Positions 35,045 through 44,321 are shown, counted from the stretch's first letter. The stretch is 64,000 nucleotides of DNA from Rufibacter hautae (GCF_008271695.1 NZ_VKKY01000001.1:1358589-1422588); one strand, 5' to 3'. Numbers and translations are program-made. Notes: generated by a model not told the origin, from the letters alone.

Positions 35045-37645
35045 ATGAAAAACAAGCACCTCCTGCGTCTCAAAAAAGGCCTTGTCTTTGCCTCCTGCGC
35101 CCTCGCGGTTTCCTGCGCGCCGCGCGTCTCCCCTTCCGGCAGCTCTGTTCCAGTGGCGCCCGGCGTTTCCAAGGCCCTGGCCGATCACCGTATCTCGCAA
35201 CTGAGCAAGATCGCCTATGACCTGCACCTGACCATTCCGGCCAAGAAGGAGGCGCCTGTCCAGGCCGCTGAGGTGGTCACGTTCCACCTCAAAGACAAAA
35301 GCCAGCCCCTGCAGCTTGACTTCAAGGAAACCCCAGACCACCTCAGGCACGTGAGGGTGAACGGGAAAGCCATTCCGGTGCAGCACACCCAGGAGCACCT
35401 GGTCATTGGGCCGCAGCACCTGAGAAAAGGCGACAATAAAGTAGAGATTGAATTCACGGCGGGGAACCTGTCTCTGAACCGGCACGAGGATTTCCTGTAC
35501 ACCCTGCTGGTCCCAGACCGGGCCCGCACCGTTTTCCCCTGTTTTGACCAACCCAGCCTTAAAGCCACCTTCAAGCTCACGCTGTCGGTGCCCCAGGACT
35601 GGAAAGCCTTGGCCAACGCGCCCTTGCAGGACTCTGTGCTGAATGCGGGGCAGAAAACGTACCATTATCAAACCTCAGACCTCATCCCTACCTACCTTTT
35701 CTCTTTTGCCGCGGGTACTTTTGACCACGTGGCACAAATGAGCAACAACCGTACCATGCACTTCCTGCACCGCGAGACGGACAAAGAAAAACTGGAGCAG
35801 AGCCTCACCCCCATCTTCCAGATTCACCGCGATGCGCTGCAGTTCATGGAGCAGTACACCGGCATTACCTACCCGTTTCAGAAGTTTGACTTCGTCTCCA
35901 TCCCTGATTTCCAGTATGGCGGCATGGAGCACGTGGGCGCTATCCAGTACAAGGCCTCCACGTTGTTTTTGGACGAGGGCGCCACGCAGGACCAGAAGAT
36001 CTCGCGCTCTAGTTTGATCTCGCATGAGACAGCGCACATGTGGTTTGGCGATCTGGTGACCATGGAGTGGTTCAATGATGTCTGGATGAAGGAAGTCTTC
36101 GCCAATTTCATGGCCGATAAAATCACGCAGGTGGCCATGCCTACTTCCAACTACGACCTCAAGTTTGTGGTAGACCACCTGCCCGCCGCCTACGGTGTGG
36201 ACCGCACTGCCGGCGCCAACCCCATCCGGCAGCAACTGGATAACCTACAGGATGCGGGCTCCATGTACGGCAACATCATTTACCACAAAGCCCCGGTGAT
36301 GATGCGCCAACTGGAGCGGCTCATGGGCGAAGAGGCGTTTCAGAAAGGGTTGCAGCAGTACCTCAAGAAATACGCCTACGGCAACGCGACCTGGCCCGAC
36401 CTCATCCAGATCTTGGACGACCTCACCCCCGCCGACTTGCAGGCTTGGAACCAAGTGTGGGTGAACGAGCCGGGTCGCCCGCAGTTTGACTACAGCCTGC
36501 AAACCCAAGGCAACAAGATCTCCAGCCTTACCATCCGGCAGAAGGGCGAAGACGGGTCTAATCGTTTTTGGCCCCAGTTTTTCGAAATCGCCTTGATTTA
36601 CCCAGACCGCATTCAGGAGCTGACGGTGAACATGAACCAGGCCGAGGTGACGTTGAAAGAGGCCGTGGGCAAAGACAAGCCTTTGTTTGTGTTGTTTGAT
36701 GTGACAGGGCAGGGTTACGGGGTGTTCCCGGTAGATGGGCAGATGCTGGGCGGGCTTTACGGACTGAAGAACCCGGTAGCGCGGGCCTCGGCGTACATTA
36801 ACTTATACGAGAACATGCAGAATGGCCGCGGTGTCACACCACAGCAACTGCTGGACTTTTACCGGGGCGGACTTTCCAAGGAACCCGAGGAGCTGAATGT
36901 GAAACTGATCACCGGCCAGTTAAGTGATATTTTCTGGCGTTTTCTGCCGACTGCCCAACGACTAGCTTTAGCTCCACAACTGGAACAGGAACTCTGGACC
37001 GCCATGGAGAAGGCCACGGCTGCCAACGTGAAAAAGCTGCTTTTCAAAACCTACCAGAGCATTGCCTTGAGTTCTGCCGCCCAAAATCGCCTGTACCATA
37101 TCTGGGACAAAGAACAGGCCCCAACCGGGATCAAGTTGTCTGAAGATGACTACACCTCGCTGGCGTTGGCCCTGGCCGTGCGCGATTACCAAAACAGTCC
37201 GCAGATACTCGCCCGCCAAATAGCCCGCACTCCCAACCCAGACCGTAAGAAGCGCCTCCAGTTCATGCTGCCCGCCTTATCTGGAGATGTGAAAGAACGG
37301 GATGCCTTTTTCGCCTCCTTAAAGAAAGAGGAGAACCGCGAGGTAGAGTCCTGGGTGTTAGCTGCGCTGAACTACCTGCACCATCCGCTGCGGGCCGCTA
37401 CCTCAGAGAAATACCTCAAAGAAAGCCTGGACCTATTGGAAGAGATCCAGCTGACTGGTGATATCTTCTTCCCTGTCTCTTGGCTTTCGGCTACTTTCGG
37501 GTCTTACCAAACCGCAGGGGCAGCCAACACCGTCCGCACGTTTTTGCAGGCCCACCCAGACTACAACCCTAAGCTGAAAGGCAAGATTCTGCAGGCAGCC
37601 GATGGCGTGTTCAGGGCGGAGAAGTTGGTGCAGTCCATGAAATAA
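35045..37645 (+). CDS. M1 family aminopeptidase
   Basis: An 866-residue exported or lipid-anchored enzyme (hydrophobic N-terminus ending AVSCAPRV, so possibly a lipoprotein at that Cys). The zinc motif is HETAH at 327-331, with the third ligand Glu350 at the standard distance (HExxH-18-E). The exopeptidase motif is GGMEH (292-296), so the usual Asn of GAMEN is replaced by His. The N-terminal saddle (PDRARTVFPCFDQPSLKA) and a long helical C-terminal domain are present. It removes N-terminal residues from peptides in the envelope. TAACTTTA at 35031-35038 resembles a -7 box. Confidence 0.9.
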   Translation: MKNKHLLRLKKGLVFASCALAVSCAPRVSPSGSSVPVAPGVSKALADHRISQLSKIAYDLHLTIPAKKEAPVQAAEVVTFHLKDKSQPLQLDFKETPDHLRHVRVNGKAIPVQHTQEHLVIGPQHLRKGDNKVEIEFTAGNLSLNRHEDFLYTLLVPDRARTVFPCFDQPSLKATFKLTLSVPQDWKALANAPLQDSVLNAGQKTYHYQTSDLIPTYLFSFAAGTFDHVAQMSNNRTMHFLHRETDKEKLEQSLTPIFQIHRDALQFMEQYTGITYPFQKFDFVSIPDFQYGGMEHVGAIQYKASTLFLDEGATQDQKISRSSLISHETAHMWFGDLVTMEWFNDVWMKEVFANFMADKITQVAMPTSNYDLKFVVDHLPAAYGVDRTAGANPIRQQLDNLQDAGSMYGNIIYHKAPVMMRQLERLMGEEAFQKGLQQYLKKYAYGNATWPDLIQILDDLTPADLQAWNQVWVNEPGRPQFDYSLQTQGNKISSLTIRQKGEDGSNRFWPQFFEIALIYPDRIQELTVNMNQAEVTLKEAVGKDKPLFVLFDVTGQGYGVFPVDGQMLGGLYGLKNPVARASAYINLYENMQNGRGVTPQQLLDFYRGGLSKEPEELNVKLITGQLSDIFWRFLPTAQRLALAPQLEQELWTAMEKATAANVKKLLFKTYQSIALSSAAQNRLYHIWDKEQAPTGIKLSEDDYTSLALALAVRDYQNSPQILARQIARTPNPDRKKRLQFMLPALSGDVKERDAFFASLKKEENREVESWVLAALNYLHHPLRAATSEKYLKESLDLLEEIQLTGDIFFPVSWLSATFGSYQTAGAANTVRTFLQAHPDYNPKLKGKILQAADGVFRAEKLVQSMK

Positions 37646-37797
37646 TGGGGGCTTAGGAGTAGAAGGTGAAAAGGAGATTTTCCGGTAGCCGAAGGCACGC
37701 CGGCAAGGGTACTATTTCCGGGGAAGAGAACAAATACTGACTTCCAGCGTTCAAAGAATAGTTATGTATCTACATAATCCCTTAGACCTAAGCAACT

Positions 37798-38481
37798 ATG
37801 AAACCTCTATTTTCACTTAAATCGGCCGGACTAGCCCTGGTGGCGGGTCTGGCTTTGGCTTCCTGCAACGAGGCTCCCAAAGAAGGAGACAAAGCCACCA
37901 TCACCGACCAGAAGACCGCCGCCGATGCCAGCGGGCAAACCTTTGTGATAGACACCGCCGCTTCTTTGGTGGAGTTTACCGGTAACGGCGTAGGCAAAAA
38001 CCACCCGGGCACGTTCCACCTGAACTCCGGTTCCGTATCGGTGGCTAACAACCAGATCACAGGCGGTGAGTTTGTCATTGACATCAACTCCTTGACCATG
38101 AAAGAACAGGGCGAGATGTTCCAGACTAAACTAAGACCTCACCTACTGAGCGGCGATTTTTTTGACGCTGAGAAATTTGGGACAGCCAAGTTTGAGATCA
38201 CCAAGGTAGAACCGTTTAAATCGGATGGGAAAGACACCTCGCTGGTGCAAGGCGCTAACTTCAGCGTGAGCGGTAACTTCACCTTGAAAGGCGTGACCAA
38301 GAACATCACGTTCCCAGCCCGCATTGAGCTGGATGAAAACACCATGGAAGCCGAAGCCAACTTCAACATTGACCGCCGCCAGTGGCAGATGAATTACGGC
38401 AACGACAAAACCCTGGGCGACAAGTTCATCTCCGAAACCGTGAACATAGAATTAGACCTGGAAGCGAAAAAACAAGGTTGA
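37798..38481 (+). CDS. YceI family lipoprotein
   Basis: A 227-residue protein with a lipobox LALASCNEAP, followed by a short acidic linker and the YceI lipocalin-like domain: FVIDTAASLVEFTGNG, SVSVANNQITGGEFVIDI, a central FTLKGVTKNITFPARI, and the ending NIELDLEAKK. YceI proteins bind isoprenoids or other amphiphiles in a beta-barrel, and many are induced by stress. It is monocistronic with its own terminator. Confidence 0.9.
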   Translation: MKPLFSLKSAGLALVAGLALASCNEAPKEGDKATITDQKTAADASGQTFVIDTAASLVEFTGNGVGKNHPGTFHLNSGSVSVANNQITGGEFVIDINSLTMKEQGEMFQTKLRPHLLSGDFFDAEKFGTAKFEITKVEPFKSDGKDTSLVQGANFSVSGNFTLKGVTKNITFPARIELDENTMEAEANFNIDRRQWQMNYGNDKTLGDKFISETVNIELDLEAKKQG

Positions 38482-38523
38482 AACGCCACCGCGTCGACCC
38501 AGTAAACCAATACTCACCAAAGC

Positions 38524-38558
38524 AAAGAGCCCGAAGACCTGCGTTTTCGGGCTCTTTT
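38524..38558 (+). terminator. Terminator of the YceI gene
   Basis: Stem AAAGAGCCCGAA / TTCGGGCTCTTT with further pairing inside, followed by TT and then a weak copy of the dispersed palindrome (TAAATAGGCTTAAAAAGG). Confidence 0.75.
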
Positions 38559-38719
38559 TGTGTAAATAGGCTTAAAAAGGTTAGCTGCTAGTTGAATTCT
38601 TGAAGATTGCGGTTCTGCTTATATTCAAGATTTAAATAGTATCCCATTTCCCTAACCTGTCCTCTATCTTACCAATTTGAAGGTAGATGGTGTTTAAAGG
38701 AATGTTGGCAGAGACAGGC

Positions 38720-39298
38720 TTACTTAATCTTAGCTAAAATATCTAGTTCAAAATCTTCCCTGACCTTCTTTCTTTCTTCTGGCGTCAAATCAAAGAATGT
38801 CTTCCATTTTGCATTCTTGGTAATGGGCAATTCCATGGTACTCATCAGGCAGAAAGAACAATGCTTTGGACTAAAGATTTGCGTTTGTTGGTCAGAGACT
38901 GTTAGGCAGTCTCTGGACTTGATAACATAAAGCCTCTGTGCAGACGTCCCTTTGACAATCCGGTAATAGTTAACAGCGCCGTTAAAAGTTGTATCCTGGC
39001 TTTTGAAATACTTCTTTGCAAGACTAGCCTCGGTTTCTTGATCGATACTGTCACCTACCACTAACAATGCATCTTCCTCATCCAAGAACTTGTAGCCTGC
39101 GGTAACGAAAGCTTTCAACGTATGTGCATCTACTCTGACCTCAGGATAGTTGTCCCATAGCTCATCCAAGGTTCTGCTCACATTCTTCCCAGTGTCTTTG
39201 GACACATCGTGGCAAGACAAATACGCAGGTGCATTGATGGCTTTGCAGCCGGACAAACCCATACAAATACACATTAGCAGTAGCAATGCTTTCTGCAT
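38720..39298 (-). CDS. Putative lipoprotein of unknown function
   Basis: A 192-residue protein with an N-terminal hydrophobic segment ending MGLSGCKAI, a lipobox. The rest is alpha/beta and not recognised. Visible features are a hydrophilic middle (FLDEEDALLVVGDSIDQETEAS), a cluster of cysteines (KHCSFCLMS, SRDCLTV, LSCHDVS) and a charged helical tail (LTPEERKKVREDF). The cysteines could form disulphides or bind a metal. Base composition is more AT-rich than the neighbours, hinting at recent gain. The Met at 39331 is an alternative start without the signal sequence. Confidence 0.6.
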   Translation of the reverse strand: MQKALLLLMCICMGLSGCKAINAPAYLSCHDVSKDTGKNVSRTLDELWDNYPEVRVDAHTLKAFVTAGYKFLDEEDALLVVGDSIDQETEASLAKKYFKSQDTTFNGAVNYYRIVKGTSAQRLYVIKSRDCLTVSDQQTQIFSPKHCSFCLMSTMELPITKNAKWKTFFDLTPEERKKVREDFELDILAKIK

Positions 39299-39367
39299 CT
39301 TCTTTTTGATTAAAGCCCAAAGCGTGACCACTTTTAAAAAGATGAAGGCCTAAGTACTTCTTCCATT

Positions 39368-40270
39368 TCAATCCTTCACCAGCAATTCTTTCACCGCTGC
39401 TTCAATGGTAGCCCAAACCGGTGAGACAGGTGCCACCAAATCAAAGTGACCGGCGTCTGGCAACAACACTAATTTTGCCTTGTTTTTTCTGGAAGAGGAA
39501 TGATTCACAAAATTCTGCGCCTGGCTTACTGGCACAATCGGGTCACGGGCACCTTGCACCATTCTCACAGGGGTTTTCAGGGCCAGGGCAGGTGAAGGTA
39601 TTGCTTCGGTGTAGCGCTGGGGAACGGCTGCGGGCAAACCACCCATCAGTTTTTCTACGGCCGTGTTGCAGCTTCCCTTCTCAGTGCTGTACGTGGCCAG
39701 ATCTGGGATGCCGGCCAGGGAAACCACGCCTTTTACTTTCAGCGGATTTTTGGTGTATAAAGCGCTAGTGCGGGGCAGGTCTTTACGTCCGGCAGCCCAG
39801 AGAGCCAGGTGTCCGCCCGCCGAGTGGCCCATCACCACAACTTCTTTCGCGGAGACGGGGTATTGTTTGGCCAGTTGCCGCACGTAATCCACCGCTTTAG
39901 CGACCTCCAGGAAGGTACCCGGGAAGCCTCCGCCCGCGTCTCCTACCCGCCGGAACTCAATGGTCCAGGTAGCAAAACCTGCCTGGGTGAGGGCGGCGCT
40001 CACGTGGTTCATGTACTGGTAGTTGTATTGGTTGAGCCAGCACCCGCCATGGATGACCACCACCACCGGGAACGGCCCCTTGCCTTGGGGCACCCGCAGC
40101 TCGCCAAATTGCAGCGAATCTGGTCCGTAGGCGAGGCGCGTGCCAGCCGCCGGCGTGGGCAATTGCATGAGATCTTGCCAGGAAATAAGCTTAACAGGCT
40201 GCGTTTGGGCGTGGAGCGGACCCGCGCAAAAGAGAAAACACCACAGCAGGATGGGCAAAAAGAACTTCAT
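39368..40270 (-). CDS. Alpha/beta hydrolase (esterase/lipase-like), exported
   Basis: A 300-residue protein with a signal peptide ending LHAQ. Oxyanion-type motif VVIHGGCW and nucleophile elbow GHSAGGHLAL place it in the HSL/BD-FAE-like esterase group. The acid and His can be assigned to VQGARDPIVP and DAGHFDLV. The open frame extends to 40486, but the signal peptide begins at 40270. The substrate is unknown; short acyl esters are typical. It is divergent from fabF, and a palindrome copy lies just upstream. Confidence 0.85.
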   Translation of the reverse strand: MKFFLPILLWCFLFCAGPLHAQTQPVKLISWQDLMQLPTPAAGTRLAYGPDSLQFGELRVPQGKGPFPVVVVIHGGCWLNQYNYQYMNHVSAALTQAGFATWTIEFRRVGDAGGGFPGTFLEVAKAVDYVRQLAKQYPVSAKEVVVMGHSAGGHLALWAAGRKDLPRTSALYTKNPLKVKGVVSLAGIPDLATYSTEKGSCNTAVEKLMGGLPAAVPQRYTEAIPSPALALKTPVRMVQGARDPIVPVSQAQNFVNHSSSRKNKAKLVLLPDAGHFDLVAPVSPVWATIEAAVKELLVKD

Positions 40271-40272
40271 AT

Positions 40273-40309
40273 AGTTTGGGCAGACTTTCTTAAAAACAGG
40301 CCTAAAATA
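40273..40309. repeat. dispersed intergenic palindrome, 2 bp before the hydrolase start
   Basis: The dyad is AGTTTGGGCAG, then ACTTTCTTAAAAAC, then AGGCCTAAAATA. It covers the leader region of the minus-strand hydrolase gene. Confidence 0.55.
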
Positions 40310-40489
40310 GTTGGCCTTGTACGGAAGCATGAAGGTACAAGAGGCTTTTCGATTTTGAACAAGTATCTTGCCGCTACTTTCACCCCGTAAAGGGAGGAAG
40401 CGGTTGTGACCTGCGGGAAGAGACTTAACACCAAGTCTTTGCCAAAGCGTTACCGGCCACCTTTGAATCTGAATTTTGAAGTACAAGAA

Positions 40490-41734
40490 ATGAAACGAGT
40501 TGTAGTAACCGGCATGGGTGCCTTGACGCCCATCGGGAATACCGTACCAGAATATTGGCAGTCTTTGGTCAACGGCGTGAGCGGCGCGGCCCCTATCACC
40601 CGCTTTGACGCCTCCAAGTTCAAGACCCGCTTCGCCTGCGAACTGAAGAACTTCAATCCGCTGGACTTCATGCCCAAAAACGAGGCCCGCAAGAACGACC
40701 TGTACACGCAGTATGCGCTCATCTCAGTAGCAGAGGCCGTGCAGATGGCGAACATCAATTTCGAGGAACTGAACCGCAACCGCATAGGCGTGATTTGGGG
40801 CACCGGACACGGCGGGATTGTCACGTTCCAGGAGCAGTTGCTGGAGTTCGCCGCCGGCGATGGCACGCCTCGGTTCAACCCGTATTTCGTGCCGAAGATG
40901 ATTGTGGACATCGCGGCGGGCGTGATCTCCATGAAGTACGGACTGCGGGGCGTGAACTTCGCCACGGTTTCGGCCTGCGCCAGCTCCAACACCGCCATTC
41001 TGGAAGCCTTTAACTACATCAAATGGGGCAAAGCCGATATGATTATCACCGGCGGCTCGGAGGCTTCTATTAACGAGGCCGGCATGGGCGGTTTTGGGGC
41101 GCTGAAGGCCTTGTCTACCCACAACGACGACCCGGCCACCGCCTCTCGTCCCTTTGATGTGAAGCGCGACGGATTTGTGATGGGCGAAGGAGCGGGAGCC
41201 CTCATCCTGGAAAGCTACGACAGTGCTGTGAAGCGCAACGCCCCCATTCTAGCCGAGGTAGTGGGCGGAGGCATGGCCGCCGATGCGTACCACCTCACCG
41301 GCACCCACCCCGAGGGCGAGGGTGCGTACCTGGGCATGCTGGAGGCGCTGGAAGAAGCCAACCTCTCGCCGGAAGACATTGATTACCTTAACTGTCACGC
41401 TACCTCCACGCCTATTGGCGACGCGAGCGAGGTGATTGCCGTGGAGCGGGTTTTCGGGGCTAATACGCACCTGCACCTGAGTGCCACCAAATCCATGACG
41501 GGCCATTTGCTGGGAGCGGCCGGAGCCATTGAAGCCATTGCGTGCATCAAGGCCGTGCAGGAGAACCTCATTCCGCCTACCATCAACGTGACCGAGCCTG
41601 AACCTGAACTCAGCGCGAAGTTTGACTTAACCTTGGGCAAAGCTGTTTCAAAGGAAGTGAACTACGCCATGAGCAACACCTTCGGGTTTGGAGGACACAT
41701 CGCCACGGCCATCTTCAAGAAGTTTACCGCGTAA
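40490..41734 (+). CDS. fabF: 3-oxoacyl-ACP synthase II
   Basis: A 414-residue condensing enzyme. The Cys-His-His triad is Cys163 (VSACASSNTA), His303 (NCHATSTPIGD) and His339 (SMTGHLLGAAG), with Lys334 nearby. The N-terminus MKRVVVTGMGALTPIG and the end NTFGFGGHIATAIF are diagnostic. It elongates acyl-ACP by two carbons in fatty acid synthesis. No acpP or other fab gene is adjacent, so this may be an extra copy beside a main acpP-fabF operon. The open frame extends upstream to 40406, but the ATG at 40490 matches the family. Confidence 0.93.
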   Translation: MKRVVVTGMGALTPIGNTVPEYWQSLVNGVSGAAPITRFDASKFKTRFACELKNFNPLDFMPKNEARKNDLYTQYALISVAEAVQMANINFEELNRNRIGVIWGTGHGGIVTFQEQLLEFAAGDGTPRFNPYFVPKMIVDIAAGVISMKYGLRGVNFATVSACASSNTAILEAFNYIKWGKADMIITGGSEASINEAGMGGFGALKALSTHNDDPATASRPFDVKRDGFVMGEGAGALILESYDSAVKRNAPILAEVVGGGMAADAYHLTGTHPEGEGAYLGMLEALEEANLSPEDIDYLNCHATSTPIGDASEVIAVERVFGANTHLHLSATKSMTGHLLGAAGAIEAIACIKAVQENLIPPTINVTEPEPELSAKFDLTLGKAVSKEVNYAMSNTFGFGGHIATAIFKKFTA

Positions 41735-41755
41735 GGCCCTATCCGTTTCTTATAC

Positions 41756-41810
41756 GTTTTCATGAAAAGAGCCCGGAAGCAGTTTGTTTCCGGGCTCTTT
41801 TCATGAAAAC
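41756..41810. terminator. 23-bp perfect inverted repeat, bidirectional terminator
   Basis: The arms 41756-41778 and 41788-41810 are exact reverse complements around a 9-nt loop. The centre of each arm is AGAGCCCGGAA and the outer part is GTTTTCATGAAA. It separates convergent fabF and the peptidase-like gene. The outer parts resemble the core of the dispersed palindrome. Confidence 0.8.
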
Positions 41811-41824
41811 AGGTTTGAAAGAAT

Positions 41825-42883
41825 CTACTGCAACTTGACTTCCTTCTGACCTTCGTTCACACCTTTCATAAAGGAGATGAGGCCTTTCATGTAAGTTTGC
41901 TGGTCATCGTAGAAGGCCATGTGGCTGCCTTTAGGGCAATAGAGGTAAGAACCGTTCTGCACCTGGGTTGCCATCCACTCCATGTGTTTGGGGTCCATGG
42001 TGTCAAACTCGGCGCCTACGGATAAGGTTGGCACGGTGAGGTTTTTCAAATCGGCTTTGCGGTCCCATTTCTCCAGTTTGCCCGAGATCCCGAACTCGCT
42101 GGGGCCTTGCATGGTCACGTAAAACGACTGGTTCATTTTGGCGAACGAACGGTTCACCGGCTCAGGCCATTCCTCCAGAGGCAGGCGCAGCACGTGTTTG
42201 GCGTAGAAATGCGGCATCAGCAACTCCATGTACTTGGGGTTCTGGAAATCCTTGCGGGCCTCAATGTCGCGGACCTGGGCCAACACCTGTGGGTCCATTT
42301 GCTTGGCCAGGACTTCATCGGCGTACTTGCCGTAGTCAATGGCGCTGGACATCATGTTGGAGATAATAAGGCCTTTCATGTTCTGCTGGTATTTGAGGGC
42401 GTACTCCAGGCCCAGGATGCCGCCCCAGGAATGCCCCAGCAAGTAGAAGTTATCAGGTCCCAGGTTCAAGGCCTTGCGTACCTGTTCCACTTCCTCCACG
42501 TATCGAGCCAAATCCCAAATAGTGGTGTCTTTAGGATTATCTGAGTTGCCGCAGCCCAATTGGTCATAGTAGATGAACTCAATGCCCTCGGCGGGCAGGA
42601 AGTTCTCCAAGCATTCAAAGTACTCGTGCGTGGCACCCGGACCGCCGTTGAGCAAGAGCAGTTTCATCTTGGAGTTGTTGCCCACGCGTTTGGTCCAGAC
42701 GTTAAAGGTGCCTTTGGCAGTTTGGATGGGCACCATCTTCACTCCGCCGTCTTGCACCCCTTGCTCGGTTGGGGCGAAATACGCTGCCGCCGGCGCGGCT
42801 GTTTCTGAGGTGTTTTTTTGATCTGAGCAGGAAAACAGAAGGCTCAATACCAGCAGACAGGTGCCTTGTAGAAGTTTGTTCAT
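41825..42883 (-). CDS. Proline iminopeptidase-like alpha/beta hydrolase, lipoprotein
   Basis: A 352-residue protein with a lipobox (LLFSCSDQKN) and an alpha/beta hydrolase domain of peptidase family S33: LLLNGGPGATHEYFE (oxyanion region), IYYDQLGCGNSDNP, nucleophile elbow GHSWGGILGLEYA, then EFDTMDP and GSHMAFYDD for the acid and His. These match proline iminopeptidase and tricorn-interacting factor-type enzymes, which release N-terminal proline or other residues from short peptides. Being lipid-anchored it acts in the envelope. It is the gene after the GH18 locus on the same strand but is separated by 81 bp and may not belong to it. Confidence 0.88.
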   Translation of the reverse strand: MNKLLQGTCLLVLSLLFSCSDQKNTSETAAPAAAYFAPTEQGVQDGGVKMVPIQTAKGTFNVWTKRVGNNSKMKLLLLNGGPGATHEYFECLENFLPAEGIEFIYYDQLGCGNSDNPKDTTIWDLARYVEEVEQVRKALNLGPDNFYLLGHSWGGILGLEYALKYQQNMKGLIISNMMSSAIDYGKYADEVLAKQMDPQVLAQVRDIEARKDFQNPKYMELLMPHFYAKHVLRLPLEEWPEPVNRSFAKMNQSFYVTMQGPSEFGISGKLEKWDRKADLKNLTVPTLSVGAEFDTMDPKHMEWMATQVQNGSYLYCPKGSHMAFYDDQQTYMKGLISFMKGVNEGQKEVKLQ

Positions 42884-42964
42884 GTTTTATTCTTTTGGGT
42901 TATTTCTCTCTGAGCATCAGCGGTGAGCTTTCGTCTACTTTTCCAGCTTTTTTTCGGGTAAAAA

Positions 42965-44077
42965 CTAGTTGGCGGGCCCAGCTGCTGTCTCTACTGTTCC
43001 ATAAATGGCGTTTAACAATCCGTTGGAGGGGGAATCCTGGGCCAGCTGCCAGAACATGATGCCGCCTAATTTATGGGTTTTCACGTAATTCACCTTCAGT
43101 TTCATGGAACGGGGGTCATCATAGGTCACAAACAGCCCTTGTGTCTCATTGTAGAGATAAGGCGCCTGGGCTTGCTCATCCCAATGGTAAGTGTAGCCTT
43201 GCTGCGCCGAGAGAAGCCTGGGAAAATCTTTGAAGGCTTCGGCGGTTTTGAATTTGCCCATCTGGTAAAGTCCGTTGTTCACATTGGGCACCTGTTCCCA
43301 GATTCGACCGTAAAACGCGGCCCCGATGATGACTTTCTCCGCGGGAACGCCTTTCTTCAGGAGAGACTGCACGGCGTTGTCGGTGGACTCTGGCTGCTGC
43401 GGGGTGGAATACAGGGCGGTGTGGTGACCCGTTTTAGCAGAACCTCCGTTCACCAAATCATAGGTCATCAGATTCACGTAATCCACTTTTTTCATCACCT
43501 TCTTCCAGTCAATCGCTTCGTCCAGGAACTTCTGGAATCCGCCGGCGGCGAAACTGATGATGGCCTTTTTGCCCAGGCTGCGGCGTAGTTCCTGCACCAA
43601 TCCAGTGAAGTTGTCTTTGTCCTCCGGCGAAAATTTGTGCCCGGGAAACCCTTCTACCACCGGATATTCCCAGTCCAGGTCAATGCCATCGGCCCCGAAG
43701 TACCCGTTCATCTTTTTGACAGAGGCTGCAAACTCTTTCCGGCCGGCGGAGGTGGAGAACACATCTGAACAGGTTTCGCACCCGCCCCATCCGCCTAAAG
43801 ACACCAGTACTTTCAACTGGGGGTTCTTCTGTTTGAGCAGCACCATCTTCTGGAGCACGGCAGAATCTGCGGGGTTCCTGAGCTTCAGTTTGTTTCCGTC
43901 CAGCAGCCCGAAGGAGTAGATGATGTGGGTTAGTTGCCGGGCATCATAGGTATCCAGTTGCGCGGCGTCTCCGGCAAAATACGCGATGACCGCCGGGCGC
44001 GGCGGACTTGCTTTCTGCGCAGTGGCCGTGAGTGACAGGAATGCGAGCAGCAGAAAGATTCTGGTAGATTTCATCAT
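42965..44077 (-). CDS. GH18 chitinase-like enzyme, intact catalytic motif
   Basis: A 370-residue exported protein (signal peptide ending TATA). The GH18 catalytic signature DGIDLDWEYP puts the acid at Glu137, with Asp130, Asp133 and Asp135. The second signature VLVSLGGWGGCE and the end GGIMFWQLAQDSP (substrate-stacking Trp) are also present. The enzyme cleaves beta-1,4 bonds beside GlcNAc. It lacks a sorting tail or lipobox, so it probably works in the periplasm on oligosaccharides imported by SusC. It is the last gene of the locus. Two dispersed palindromes and a hairpin lie upstream. Confidence 0.92.
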   Translation of the reverse strand: MMKSTRIFLLLAFLSLTATAQKASPPRPAVIAYFAGDAAQLDTYDARQLTHIIYSFGLLDGNKLKLRNPADSAVLQKMVLLKQKNPQLKVLVSLGGWGGCETCSDVFSTSAGRKEFAASVKKMNGYFGADGIDLDWEYPVVEGFPGHKFSPEDKDNFTGLVQELRRSLGKKAIISFAAGGFQKFLDEAIDWKKVMKKVDYVNLMTYDLVNGGSAKTGHHTALYSTPQQPESTDNAVQSLLKKGVPAEKVIIGAAFYGRIWEQVPNVNNGLYQMGKFKTAEAFKDFPRLLSAQQGYTYHWDEQAQAPYLYNETQGLFVTYDDPRSMKLKVNYVKTHKLGGIMFWQLAQDSPSNGLLNAIYGTVETAAGPAN

Positions 44078-44104
44078 GAGGGATGGAATGAATAAGTAGG
44101 ATTT

Positions 44105-44140
44105 GTTTTAAGCCTCGTTTAGCGAAATTAAGTCAGAAAC
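44105..44140. repeat. dispersed intergenic palindrome
   Basis: The dyad is GTTTTAAGCCTCG, then TTTAGCGAAAT, then TAAGTCAGAAAC. Here the better-conserved tail is on the left side. It is upstream of the minus-strand GH18 gene. Confidence 0.5.
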
Positions 44141-44154
44141 GCACATGCCTTTCT

Positions 44155-44189
44155 GTTTCTAACCTGCTTTTCAGAAAACAGGCTAAAAT
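44155..44189. repeat. dispersed intergenic palindrome
   Basis: The dyad is GTTTCTAACCTG, then CTTTTCAGAAAAC, then AGGCTAAAAT. It is the second of three copies in the gap between the two GH18-type genes. Confidence 0.55.
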
Positions 44190-44240
44190 CAGTTCTCCAG
44201 CGGAGCGCATCTTCCAGAAAGTAGGGCCGGGCTTTTAAGC

Positions 44241-44292
44241 GTACTCCTGCTTTAGGGCCGTTTTCATAAAAACAGCCTCAAAGCAGGAGTAC
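44241..44292. terminator. Hairpin with palindrome core, after the GH18-like lipoprotein gene
   Basis: A perfect 13-bp outer stem GTACTCCTGCTTT / AAAGCAGGAGTAC encloses GGGCCGTTTTCATAAAAACAGCC, a dispersed-palindrome core. It lies 30 bp after the stop codon of the GH18-like lipoprotein gene and may terminate or attenuate before the last GH18 gene. Confidence 0.6.
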
Positions 44293-44321
44293 GGGGTATG
44301 CCAGCAATACTGGGGCTTCTT

